Positions 51,471-60,183 of a stretch of DNA of 64,000 nucleotides are shown here, in pieces. Location of the stretch: the NCBI GenBank assembly GCA_937941455.1, contig CALDHM010000027.1, positions 62,001 through 126,000 of the forward strand, in the 5' to 3' direction. Under the pieces are notes generated by a model. The model had not been told where the DNA came from. It did not search any database and saw nothing but the letters and a program-made list of their open reading frames with translations. The position numbers and the translations under genes were made by a program. Every line of letters begins with the position of its first letter. The first letter of the stretch is position 1. The stretch is from an uncultured Pirellulaceae bacterium (GTDB lineage Bacteria > Planctomycetota > Planctomycetia > Pirellulales > Pirellulaceae).

Positions 51471-52766
51471 ATGGACGAAGCCGAGAAGAAGAACTATCGC
51501 AAACGGCAAATCGCGAATCACGAGTTGCATCCCGAGACCCAGATGATGGGCTACGGCTACAGCCCGCATCTGTCCGAAGGCGCTCTCAAGCCGCCGGTGT
51601 TTTTGACCTCGACGTTCGTCTTCAAGAATGCCAAAGCTGGTAAGGATTTTTTCGATTTCAACTCGGGCCGCCGCCAGCCCGGCCCCGGCGAAGAACCCGG
51701 GTTGATTTACTCACGCTTCAACAACCCCAATCTCGAGGTTCTCGAGGATCGCCTGTGCCTATGGGAGCAAGCGGAAATTGCCGGCGCATTTTCTTCCGGT
51801 ATGGGGGCGATTTCGACCGCCATGCTGGCGTTTCTTCGCCCCGGTGATGTCATCATGTTTTCGTCGCCAATTTATGGCGGGACCGAGACCTTGCTGGAAA
51901 AGGTCATGGTCAACTACGGGATCATTCCGGTCCCCTTCTTCGATGGTGTCCGGCACGAGGCTCTTGACGCGGCGGCGGAAGAGGCGATCAGTCGCGGTCG
52001 CGTCGGCATGATCTTGGCCGAAACGCCCGCCAATCCCACGAACGATCTGGTGGACCTCGCCTACTTACGGAAAATCTCTGAGCGCATCGGCGAGCGGCAA
52101 AATGGGCATCGCCCTCCTTTGGCCGTTGACAATACATTTTTGGGCCCTTGCTACCAACATCCGCTGCAGCATGGCGCCGATCTCGCGATGTATTCCCTTA
52201 CCAAGTACGTCGGCGGCCATTCCGATCTCGTTGCCGGCGCGATCGTCGGTACCAAAGAGTCGTGCCGGCCGATCCGGGCCTTGCGAAGTGCCATCGGAAC
52301 GCAACTCGATCCCAACAGCGCTTGGATGCTGCTACGTTCGCTGGAAACCTTGAGTGTGCGGATGGAAAAAGCCAATGCCAACGCGCGAATCGTTGCTGAG
52401 TTTTTGCGGCAGCATCCGAAAATCGAGAAGGTGAATTATTTGGGATTTCTCAAGGAATCCGACCCTGCCTACGACATCTATCGGCGGCAGTGTTTGGCTC
52501 CTGGCTCCACGTTCTCGTTCTATATTCGCGGTGGCGAAGCCGAAGCGTTCCGTATGCTCGACGAACTGCAAGTCATGAAACTGGCCGTGAGCCTCGGCGG
52601 CACCGAAACGTTGATCAGTCATCCAGCGACCACCACGCACTCCGGCGTTCCCAAGGAAACGCGGCAGCGGCAAGGGGTCACCGAATCGATGATCCGAATT
52701 TCTGTCGGCATCGAACATCCGGATGATCTGGTATTCGATATCGAACAAGCTCTCAGTCACGTTTGA
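51471..52766 (+). CDS. cystathionine gamma-synthase family PLP enzyme
   Basis: The 431-aa product is a Cys/Met-metabolism PLP enzyme. It has [93 protein letters not shown] (Schiff-base Lys about 245), and the C-terminal [45 protein letters not shown]. Members make cystathionine, homocysteine or degrade methionine; which one cannot be read. An insert of about 15 residues ([18 protein letters not shown]) precedes the tyrosine loop. No SAM riboswitch is seen upstream. Its end overlaps the converging PGPGW gene by 14 bp. Confidence 0.9.
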   Translation: MDEAEKKNYRKRQIANHELHPETQMMGYGYSPHLSEGALKPPVFLTSTFVFKNAKAGKDFFDFNSGRRQPGPGEEPGLIYSRFNNPNLEVLEDRLCLWEQAEIAGAFSSGMGAISTAMLAFLRPGDVIMFSSPIYGGTETLLEKVMVNYGIIPVPFFDGVRHEALDAAAEEAISRGRVGMILAETPANPTNDLVDLAYLRKISERIGERQNGHRPPLAVDNTFLGPCYQHPLQHGADLAMYSLTKYVGGHSDLVAGAIVGTKESCRPIRALRSAIGTQLDPNSAWMLLRSLETLSVRMEKANANARIVAEFLRQHPKIEKVNYLGFLKESDPAYDIYRRQCLAPGSTFSFYIRGGEAEAFRMLDELQVMKLAVSLGGTETLISHPATTTHSGVPKETRQRQGVTESMIRISVGIEHPDDLVFDIEQALSHV

Positions 52767-53208
52767 CTTCTCGCAACGCCTCGGCCTCATCATCGCTCTC
52801 GTTGGCAACGAATTCGAACGGCGGTCGCCCGTAGCCCTGCCGGATCCAATTGGCTGCTGCGCGGACCGGCTGGATCTTTATCAGGTGCCGTTCCAATTGA
52901 CGTTTGCGGGGAAAGTCCATCAGGATCAGGCCGAACAAAATGGTCAACAGCCCTTGCCCGGGCAGCACCAGCATGGCGAGTCCAGCCAAGAGGACGATTA
53001 CTCCCAAGATGTTTTTCCCGATTATCAACGCCAGGTGCCACACAGGATGCCGCGTGGGCCAGTCGCGCACCGGACGCCGCAAGAAATAATCCGCCGGCAG
53101 TCGAATCACCAAAACCGGCAACAGCAGCAGCGAGCCGAAAAACATCACGACGCTCGCCGCGCTAATGATGGCTACGATCGCTTTGTGATCCTCTAACCAA
53201 GCCCACAT
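52753..53208 (-). CDS. PGPGW-type putative membrane protein
   Basis: The 151-aa product has two or three membrane helices ([64 protein letters not shown]). A variant of the family's P-G-P-G-W motif reads [14 protein letters not shown] basic amphipathic segment ([19 protein letters not shown]) and an acidic tail follow. Function of the family is unknown. The gene is convergent with the PLP-enzyme gene. Confidence 0.7.
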   Translation of the reverse strand: MWAWLEDHKAIVAIISAASVVMFFGSLLLLPVLVIRLPADYFLRRPVRDWPTRHPVWHLALIIGKNILGVIVLLAGLAMLVLPGQGLLTILFGLILMDFPRKRQLERHLIKIQPVRAAANWIRQGYGRPPFEFVANESDDEAEALREVKRD

Positions 53209-53440
53209 GTTTCGATCTGCAAAAATCCAGCGAATACCTTATCAAAACGACCGCGCCGACGGCATATTGCGGAAGAGATCGGAGCCGGTGCCCACCGGCT
53301 GAATTCGCGAACCGCACGTGGTGATTTGACAAAGTTCGAGTTTGAAATGGAGTAGAATCGAGATCGAACCGATGCGGACGTCTGTTCCGCCGCGGATCGA
53401 TGTCGTGGATTGCATCATTATTACTCAAACGGGTGCTGAC

Positions 53441-55072
53441 ATGCAGACACTGCTCCGAATGTTCGTCATCAGTTCTGGATTATGTGGATTCCTGGGCCTT
53501 GGGCTCGCACAAGAGACTGCCGATCCCAAACCGTTGCTGCTAGAACCAATGCCCGCCGCGGCACGCGCGGGAGAGCAAGTTCAAGACACCCAGCTCCAAG
53601 GATGGCTACGCGAGATCGATGAGTACGCGGTCAAGGTCCAGCGCGATTGGAACGTGCCCGGCATGGCGATCGCGATCGTTCACAAAAACCAAGTTGTGCT
53701 CTGCAAGGGCTACGGCGTGCGGCGACTCGATCGCGACGAACCGGTCGACGGCGATACCTTGTTTGCCATCGCGTCCAACTCCAAAGCGTTCACGGCCGCC
53801 GCCTTGGGAATCCTGGTCGACGAGGGGAAGCTGCGATGGGACGACCCCGTCATCAAGCATTTTCCCGAATTCATGATGCCCGATCCCTATGTGACGCGTG
53901 AAATGACGATTCGGGACTTGTTGTGTCATCGCTCAGGCCTGGATACCTTTAGCGGCGATCTGCTCTGGTACGACACTCGATACAGCCCGCGCGAGGTGGC
54001 CGATCGCATCCGCTTCTTGCAGCCGACCAGCAGTTTTCGTAGCCGCTATGGCTATCAGAATCTCATGTACATCGTCGCCGGATTGGTCCTCGAGCGCGTG
54101 TCGGGGCAGAGTTGGGGAGCGTTCGTCACCAAGCGCATTCTCGAGCCGCTACGGATGACGCGCACGACCGTCAGCGTCGCGGATATGACCGACAATTTCG
54201 CTTGGCCGCACAACGAATCGGGGGGCAAGGGACTGCGAGTCCTGCCGCTGGGCCGTGTCGATAATGCCTGGGGGGCATGCGGGTTGAACGCATCCGCTGG
54301 CGATTTGGCCAAGTGGATGTTGTTTCAACTGAACGGCGAGAGCTTCGCTGGCCAGCGCCCGCTTTCCGCCGATCGGCTGCGTGAGTTGATGGAGCCGCAG
54401 ACGATTATTCCGCTGTCGCCTGCTGCGATCGAGGCGGAGCCAACCCGGCATTTTCAGGCTTATGGTTTAGGCTACGTCCTGCACGATTGGCACGGTCGCA
54501 AGATCGTCGGTCATAGTGGTGGATTGGATGGAATGATTTCTTATCTGGCGATGGTGCCCGAGGAGCAATTGGGCGTCGTCGTGCTGACGAATAGCGAGTC
54601 ATCCGCCAGCCGATTCCTTCGCGATCGCGTTATCGAGTGTTTCTTGAATGTCGCAGAGCGTGCCGATCGCAGTGCCGCGGCGATCGCGCGGCTCGCTCAA
54701 ACCGATCAACAGCAAGCGGCGGAGAGGAACCGGATCGACGACCTGCGCAAACCGGATACGCAGCCCAGTCTGCCGCTGGCCGATTTCGTCGGTCGTTATC
54801 GTTGCCCCCTGTATGGCGATGTCGTCGTCGAGCACGTCGATGATCGGTTGGTGCTGCGACTTGATCCTGCAGCGAATTTCGTAGCGGATCTTTCTCATTG
54901 GCACCTCAACACGTTTCAGATCCACTGGCGAGAAACGGTGAATTACAATTTCCCCCGCGGTTTTGTGACCTTTACGATCGACGGAGACGGTCGCCCAGAT
55001 CAGTTGATGATCGACCAGCCGAATAACGATTTCTGGTTTTACGAATTGAAACCGCGACGGGTACGGGAATGA
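53441..55072 (+). CDS. exported beta-lactamase-like serine hydrolase
   Basis: The 543-aa product, from the ATG giving MQTLLRMFVISSGLCGFLGLGLAQE, has a signal peptide and then a class C beta-lactamase/PBP4-type domain. The nucleophile motif is S112-N-S-K115, the second motif is YGYQN and the third is GHSGGLDG. DLLCHRSGLDTFSGDLLWYD and LNASAGDLAKWMLFQLNG are also typical. A C-terminal DUF3471-like domain follows (about 440-543, LPLADFVGRYRCPLYGDVVVEHVDDRLVLRL). Such enzymes are esterases or D-aminopeptidase-like rather than resistance determinants. An upstream in-frame ATG is rejected for lack of a signal sequence. Confidence 0.88.
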   Translation: MQTLLRMFVISSGLCGFLGLGLAQETADPKPLLLEPMPAAARAGEQVQDTQLQGWLREIDEYAVKVQRDWNVPGMAIAIVHKNQVVLCKGYGVRRLDRDEPVDGDTLFAIASNSKAFTAAALGILVDEGKLRWDDPVIKHFPEFMMPDPYVTREMTIRDLLCHRSGLDTFSGDLLWYDTRYSPREVADRIRFLQPTSSFRSRYGYQNLMYIVAGLVLERVSGQSWGAFVTKRILEPLRMTRTTVSVADMTDNFAWPHNESGGKGLRVLPLGRVDNAWGACGLNASAGDLAKWMLFQLNGESFAGQRPLSADRLRELMEPQTIIPLSPAAIEAEPTRHFQAYGLGYVLHDWHGRKIVGHSGGLDGMISYLAMVPEEQLGVVVLTNSESSASRFLRDRVIECFLNVAERADRSAAAIARLAQTDQQQAAERNRIDDLRKPDTQPSLPLADFVGRYRCPLYGDVVVEHVDDRLVLRLDPAANFVADLSHWHLNTFQIHWRETVNYNFPRGFVTFTIDGDGRPDQLMIDQPNNDFWFYELKPRRVRE

Positions 55073-55345
55073 CGTTGTTTGGAAATTTAGGCGAAAACGC
55101 GGATGGATTCAGTTTTCGGAATGGGGGGTGGCGAGGCAGGTTCGCCGCGACCGCTATATTCGTTACAACGGTGTCAAAATCACGAAAAACTTCCGCTTTT
55201 TTTTCGGATTCGATACAAACTGCACGTATGTTTTCGAGTAGCTTGCCTCCAGGGTGTCACCCTGGCCACTGCGTGGCAACTTAGATCGCAGTCTAAATTC
55301 GCCTCAACCTGCCGACCCGCCACTAACCCCAGCCTCGGATGCCTC
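55073..55345 (+). other. intergenic region, no gene recognised
   Basis: A 273-bp gap before the PilZ-like gene. The downstream frame is open through it, but the reading is low-complexity and unlike protein. It probably holds the promoter. Confidence 0.35.
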
Positions 55346-55840
55346 ATGTTTGGAATTTTTGCGAAGAGCTCGAAGCAAGATTTCGTGTCCCAGATGCGTC
55401 GCCTCATCGAGTTGACCAAAAGCTCGAAATGGCATGACGATGATTTGCGGATCTCGAAACGGTGGAAGCGAACCTTACCGGTTTTTTATGCTCCTTGGTT
55501 TGGGGCTCCGATCAAGGCCGACGAGGTCAAATCTGGGATTTGCATCGATCTCAGCGAAACGGGCATGAAGCTGCTGTTGGTCGACCCGCCGCGCGACGCG
55601 AAGTATATGGTTTCATTCCCGACGATCGAACGAGAGCGATTGGAATACCTTACGTTCGTCATCGAAAAAAGGCATGCCAAGCGGATCGTACCGGGAATTT
55701 TTTCCATTGGCGGAGCGATCAACAGTTTCGTCGATCCGTCAATGTTGGGAAAGGAACATTTGAAAGGACTCAGCCAGCAACTCTCTGGTTCCGAGTTGCT
55801 CACGAGTCAATTAAAAACGGTACCGTCAACTGTCGGCTAA
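55346..55840 (+). CDS. small protein with possible PilZ-like fold
   Basis: The 164-aa product starts MFGIFAKSSKQDFVSQMRRLIEL and has a helical N-terminus. A beta-rich part follows: RTLPVFYAPWFGAPIKADEVKSGICIDLSETGMKLLLVDPP, MVSFPTIERERLEYLTFVIEKRHAKR. The D-L-S-E-T-G-M-K-L segment resembles the DxSxxG strand of PilZ c-di-GMP receptors, but a clear RxxxR is not present. A longer frame to 55103 is open yet lacks sense. Family assignment is tentative; a cytosolic regulatory role is only a guess. Confidence 0.55.
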   Translation: MFGIFAKSSKQDFVSQMRRLIELTKSSKWHDDDLRISKRWKRTLPVFYAPWFGAPIKADEVKSGICIDLSETGMKLLLVDPPRDAKYMVSFPTIERERLEYLTFVIEKRHAKRIVPGIFSIGGAINSFVDPSMLGKEHLKGLSQQLSGSELLTSQLKTVPSTVG

Positions 55841-55913
55841 CGAGCTAGAATCTTTAACCGACGATAGCAGCGTGCCGATCTCATTCGCCGCGAGGTGCAG
55901 CAAAATCAGGGTA

Positions 55914-56495
55914 CTAGTTGCGGATCAACGACATGAATTCAGCCCGGGTCGATTCGTTCGACTTGAAAATCCCCCTCAGGGCACTGGTGACCGTCGAACT
56001 ACCATGTTTCTTCACGCCGCGAATCGACATGCATGAATGTTCGGCCTGTACCACGACGGCAACACCCATAGTGTCGAGGCGGGTGTTGATAAGGTCGGCG
56101 ATCTCCTGAGTCATACGCTCCTGGACTTGGGGCCGCCGTGCGATTTCTTCGACGACGCGAGCAATCTTGCTCAATCCGGTGACTTGGCCATTGGGGACGT
56201 AGGCTACGTGAGCCTTACCGGAAAACGGCAGCAGATGATGTTCGCACATGCTGGTGAAGGGGATGTCGCGAATCAGCACCATTTCGTCGTAAACTTCGGG
56301 AAAGACGACTTCGAGATGCCGCTCCGGCTTGAGGTGCAAACCGGCGAACATTTCGGCGTACATCCGGGCGACTCGCCGCGGGGTGTCTAGCAATCCTGGG
56401 CGCTGGGGGTCTTCGCCTACTGCCTCGAGGATTTCTCTCACGGCTTCCTCGATACGGTCCAAATCGACGGGGGTATCGATCATCACTTTGTCCAT
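55914..56495 (-). CDS. folE: GTP cyclohydrolase I
   Basis: The enzyme makes dihydroneopterin triphosphate for folate and other pterins. The roughly 193-aa product has RPGLLDTPRRVARMYAEMFAG, the zinc motif SMCEHHLLPFSGKAHVAYVPN, SKIARVVEEIARRPQVQERMTQEIAD and EHSCMSIRGVKKHGSSTVTSALRG. Start is placed at the ATG giving MDKVMIDTPVD, with GGAG 8 nt upstream; an ATG seven codons earlier is an alternative. It stands alone, convergent with the PilZ-like gene and divergent from mnmA. Confidence 0.97.
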   Translation of the reverse strand: MDKVMIDTPVDLDRIEEAVREILEAVGEDPQRPGLLDTPRRVARMYAEMFAGLHLKPERHLEVVFPEVYDEMVLIRDIPFTSMCEHHLLPFSGKAHVAYVPNGQVTGLSKIARVVEEIARRPQVQERMTQEIADLINTRLDTMGVAVVVQAEHSCMSIRGVKKHGSSTVTSALRGIFKSNESTRAEFMSLIRN

Positions 56496-56728
56496 GTCAT
56501 CTTCTCCGCAGGTCATGTCTCGGCCTTATCCGTCATTTCTTGGACCAGTTAACCAGGTCTATTGTAGATCGGAACCGACACGGGGCAAAGTCGCAAAAAA
56601 CCCATGGATCCGCGCGGTTGAGGCCGCTAAATTTCCATCGATCACGGGAAGCATCAACTTTTGTTTTGTTGATAAACTGAAGCAAGTCGTTATCATTCCA
56701 CATCAATCCTTTACCATCGCATTGCTGC

Positions 56729-57847
56729 ATGTCCCGTGTCGTTTTAGCCATGTCCGGAGGGGTCGATTCCAGCGTTGCAGCGTACCTGCTCCGCGAGGCT
56801 GGACACGATGTCATCGGCGTCTTCATGCGACACGGCGAGCAGAGCATCGCTGCCTGCGCGGTGGATGGGAAGCGGGAAAATTCTCCGCTGCTACCGATTC
56901 TCGACACCCGTACCGATCACAAGCAAGGTTGCTGTAGTGCCTCGGACGCCGCCGACGCTCGCCGCGTGGCTGACCGCTTGGACATTCCCTTTTACGCGCT
57001 CAACCTGCAAGCGGAATTTCGTGGCATCATCGATTACTTCGTCAGCGAGTACGCCGCAGGCCGCACCCCCAACCCTTGCGTGATGTGCAACAACCGCATC
57101 AAGTTCGGCAAGCTATTCGCCTATGCCGACTCGGTCGGTGCGCAATATGTGGCGACCGGTCACTACGCGCGCTTGCGGCAGGTCGAGGGCGAAATTCGCC
57201 TGCTGCGCGGCATCGACGAAAACAAGGATCAGTCGTATGTGCTGTTCGGCATTCGCCCGGAGTTGCTGCCGCGCATGCTGTTGCCGGTTGGTGAGTACGA
57301 CAAGCCCACCATTCGCGCTCTGGCCGCACAGATCGGACTAAATGTCGCCACGAAAAAGGACAGCCAAGAAATTTGTTTTGTTACGTCGGGGCACCATGGC
57401 GACTTTGTCCGTGCCCGCACTGCTGGTTCGAGTACTGCCGGCGAAATCGTGACGACCGCGGGCGAGGTTGTGGGCAGGCACCGCGGCATCGAGGGATTCA
57501 CGATCGGCCAGCGGAAAAAATTGGGCGTGGCCATGGGCGAACCCTACTTCGTCGTGCGCATCGACCGGGAAAATCATCGTGTCGTCATCGGCCGCAAGGA
57601 AGAATTGGGGAGGCTCCAATTGACGGCGTCCGACACGAATTGGTTGGTGCGACCGCCTAATACGGAGTTCGAGTGCCTGGCGCAGATCCGTTACAATAGC
57701 GGAGCGGTGCCAGCCACGGCTCGGCCCCTGGGGAACAACCGAGTAGAGGTAACGTTCGCCGAGCCCCAATTCGGTGTGGCCCCGGGCCAAGCGGTCGTCG
57801 TTTATGACGGCGATCGCGTACTCGGCGGAGGCTGGATCGATTCGTAA
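56729..57847 (+). CDS. mnmA: tRNA 2-thiouridine(34) synthase
   Basis: MnmA adds sulfur to U34 of tRNA-Glu, -Gln and -Lys. The 372-aa product has the PP-loop AMSGGVDSSVAAYLL near residue 6 and the two catalytic cysteines in RTPNPCVMCNNRIKFG and DSQEICFVTSGHHGDF. The GATGHYARL-like ATGHYARLRQ segment, KDQSYVLFGI and the C-terminal GVAPGQAVVVYDGDRVLGGGWI domain are also present. Length is normal. It divergently neighbours folE. Confidence 0.96.
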   Translation: MSRVVLAMSGGVDSSVAAYLLREAGHDVIGVFMRHGEQSIAACAVDGKRENSPLLPILDTRTDHKQGCCSASDAADARRVADRLDIPFYALNLQAEFRGIIDYFVSEYAAGRTPNPCVMCNNRIKFGKLFAYADSVGAQYVATGHYARLRQVEGEIRLLRGIDENKDQSYVLFGIRPELLPRMLLPVGEYDKPTIRALAAQIGLNVATKKDSQEICFVTSGHHGDFVRARTAGSSTAGEIVTTAGEVVGRHRGIEGFTIGQRKKLGVAMGEPYFVVRIDRENHRVVIGRKEELGRLQLTASDTNWLVRPPNTEFECLAQIRYNSGAVPATARPLGNNRVEVTFAEPQFGVAPGQAVVVYDGDRVLGGGWIDS

Positions 57848-57896
57848 CCTTCTCCATTTCTCAAAAAATTTGCCACGTAGGATTTTGAGGTTGAAC

Positions 57897-59333
57897 ATGA
57901 GGCGGAACCTTTGCAGTGCGATCGCCGTCGCGGTTTTCGGGCTGTTCGCTTTCCTGCCCCCTGTCGTTTCGGCGCAAGTCGAACGTTATGAATTGGGCAA
58001 ACGCTTGCGGCGATTCGAGGACGCGTGGCAGACGGCCCCGGAGCGGCAGCGGTCCGATTCCGCGAAGCCGATGATCGATGCAGTCAACAGCTTTTTCAGT
58101 CTTCGGCTGCAAACGGCGATGGCCAAGTTGGATCAAGCCTGGCTGATTGCCGCCGACCGCACTCTGAGCGACTGGCAGACGGCGGTACTCCGCTATCGCC
58201 TTGAACCATCCGCGATGGTGGTCGACGACAACCTGAATGCGTTGCGGATCGCGCTCAGGGCCAGCTACGGAGGAAAAACCGAGCCACCGGCCGATACACT
58301 CGTAGGGATCCAGGTGGTTGACGGCACAGGGCAAAGGCTGGTCAGCGCCGAGCGTCCGTGGAACGAAGCCACCGCAGGTTTTGACTTAAATCTCGCCACC
58401 CTTCCATCAGGTGATTTCGTCATTCGCGGGACCGTTGTCAACCACGGCGAGACGTTCCCGTTGTTGCCGACGAGCCTCAGCAAAATCGACCGTCTGTCCT
58501 CAAGGCTGGAATCTGTCGAGCGGTCACTGGCCGAACAATCAGACCGCTGGAGCGACAGTCTGCGGGCGACAATCAAGGAGCGGATCAATTTGCTCAAACG
58601 GGCCCAAGGTGCCACCATTCTCGAAACCGATTTCCCATTCGGCCGCCTGCTGGCGGAGTCCGAGCAAGCACTGACGGCCGAAAACCCGCATCAGTTGCTT
58701 GCCGTCGGCAGCCGCGATCAAGACCAGTGGTTGGTGCTCGCTGAGAAACGAAAACAGGTTGCCGTACGCGTCCGAGCGCCACGGGATGCGGCAGGGCCAC
58801 TCCCTGTCCTCTTTCTATTTCATGGGGCCGGCGGCAGCGAGAATATGTTCTTCGAAACGTATGGTTCGGGCCGTGCCGTGAAGCTGGGAATCGAGCGGGG
58901 TTGCTTGGTCGTAGCGCCGCGACAGGGGTTGGGCGGGCTCGCACTCGACTGTGCCGAGATGCTCGACTTGCTCGCTCCGTTCTACGAGCTCGATCGTTCT
59001 CGAGTCTTTCTGATCGGTCACTCGATGGGAGCCGCTCAAGTCATTCGCCAGGTTTCGCTGCATCCCGAACTCCCCACGGCAGCCAGCGCCATCGGAGGCG
59101 GGCGGCCCATCCGCGATCCGCGGGCCATCGCCCAGGTGCCTTGGTTCGTCGCGGCCGGAGCCCTCGATTTCGGCAGGTCCGGAGCCAAGGCGTTTTTCGA
59201 GAGTGTACGCGATGCGGGAGGCCAACAGGTGCAGTACCAGGAGTATCACGGCGTGGAGCATATGGTGATTGTGCAGGCAGCGCTCGATGACGTATTTCGG
59301 TTCTTTGATCAGGCGGGGCAACGTGGTCGATAA
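57897..59333 (+). CDS. exported alpha/beta hydrolase (esterase)
   Basis: The 478-aa product, from the ATG giving MRRNLCSAIAVAVFGLFAFLPPVVSAQ, has a signal peptide. A helical N-terminal region (about 27-250) follows. Its C-terminal hydrolase domain has VLFLFHGAGGSENMFF, a nucleophile elbow GHSMGA (Ser about 376) and a final YHGVEHMV bearing the His. Such PHB-depolymerase-like esterases act in the periplasm or outside; substrate unknown. A GAGG lies a few nt before the ATG. The next gene probably starts inside its end. Confidence 0.85.
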   Translation: MRRNLCSAIAVAVFGLFAFLPPVVSAQVERYELGKRLRRFEDAWQTAPERQRSDSAKPMIDAVNSFFSLRLQTAMAKLDQAWLIAADRTLSDWQTAVLRYRLEPSAMVVDDNLNALRIALRASYGGKTEPPADTLVGIQVVDGTGQRLVSAERPWNEATAGFDLNLATLPSGDFVIRGTVVNHGETFPLLPTSLSKIDRLSSRLESVERSLAEQSDRWSDSLRATIKERINLLKRAQGATILETDFPFGRLLAESEQALTAENPHQLLAVGSRDQDQWLVLAEKRKQVAVRVRAPRDAAGPLPVLFLFHGAGGSENMFFETYGSGRAVKLGIERGCLVVAPRQGLGGLALDCAEMLDLLAPFYELDRSRVFLIGHSMGAAQVIRQVSLHPELPTAASAIGGGRPIRDPRAIAQVPWFVAAGALDFGRSGAKAFFESVRDAGGQQVQYQEYHGVEHMVIVQAALDDVFRFFDQAGQRGR

Positions 59334-59739
59334 TTTTCATCCCGAGTACGCGCGAGCCTGTTTCACCTCCGCAAAATTTCCGGAAGATTGGCCTGCCTCA
59401 TTCGCCGTGATCACAGGCTACGCGCGGACTGGCACGCACAAACCTGCCGAGACCAACGAACTGGCGGACGAAAACCTGCGCGAAGAACTCCAACGCCGCG
59501 GCGTATGGTATTGGCGCCTGACGGGTTATTCTCCGGAAACCTTCCACGCCGAACCCGGTTGGGCCGTCGAACTCCCGTTTGGGCTTGCCTGTGATTTAGG
59601 GCAAGAATTCGACCAGGACGCTATTTATTTCGTGATCGGCGACGAGCTGTTTGTCAGCCATTGCGATGATCGACGCCAACTCGTTGCGATCGGATCCTTT
59701 CGTAAGCGGTTGCGTCGGGAACCTAAAATTGTTGGCTGA
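59323..59739 (+). CDS. DUF3293 family protein
   Basis: The 138-aa product resembles the family pattern: a Y-x-T/F opening (FHPEYARACF), ASFAVITGYARTGTHKPAETNELADENLREELQRRGVWYWRLTGYSPE and a FGLACDLGQEFDQDAIYFVIGDELFV block with the G-x-x-F-x-Q-x-A-I-Y core. Function is unknown. The GTG at 59323 overlaps the hydrolase stop (59333). An upstream open extension to 59269 is also possible, so the start is uncertain. Confidence 0.72.
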   Translation: MVDNFHPEYARACFTSAKFPEDWPASFAVITGYARTGTHKPAETNELADENLREELQRRGVWYWRLTGYSPETFHAEPGWAVELPFGLACDLGQEFDQDAIYFVIGDELFVSHCDDRRQLVAIGSFRKRLRREPKIVG

Positions 59740-60183
59740 CACGAATCGCGGTTTGTTGCTGCTTCAAGTCAATGCCAGCATCGTTCGGTTGCGACCCTTG
59801 CGGCGGATTGTTCGACAAGGATAACAGAAGCGATTCCACGATTGAAAATTGCGAATCTTGCACCAGCTCGGCATAAAACCCTGAATTGCCGCGCAGGCCG
59901 CTGACCGAATGTCGCGTGTTTTTTTTTCCATAGCAAGGGATAAAATGTCGGCGTGACCTAGGTTCGGCTATGGCGTGAACAACGCGGAGTGAATTAACCT
60001 TTGGCCACGGCACTCGCGCCCGTAGGTGGCGCGGCCGAACGCCCAACGATGTCGATAGGTTACTGGCGGCAGCGCTTCCCTCGACGATGTTCGGCAGGGT
60101 TCTGCGGGTAGCCACCACAGGATAGATCATTTGACACGATTCGAATCGGCCGGATTCGCAAGCTTTTCACGTCAGTCAATTGC
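59740..60183. other. intergenic region with possible conserved small frame
   Basis: About 444 bp. A minus-strand frame ending at 59723 looks protein-like in its last 50 residues (SGFYAELVQDSQFSIVESLL, then a Gln/Asn-rich end VSQQF), but no start codon or ribosome-binding site near that segment is convincing. The plus strand should contain the kinase promoter. No other feature. Confidence 0.35.

Noticed and set aside
53441-55072. Beta-lactam resistance gene
   Set aside because: Motifs fit the broad serine-hydrolase/esterase family with a DUF3471-like tail; nothing points to beta-lactam hydrolysis.
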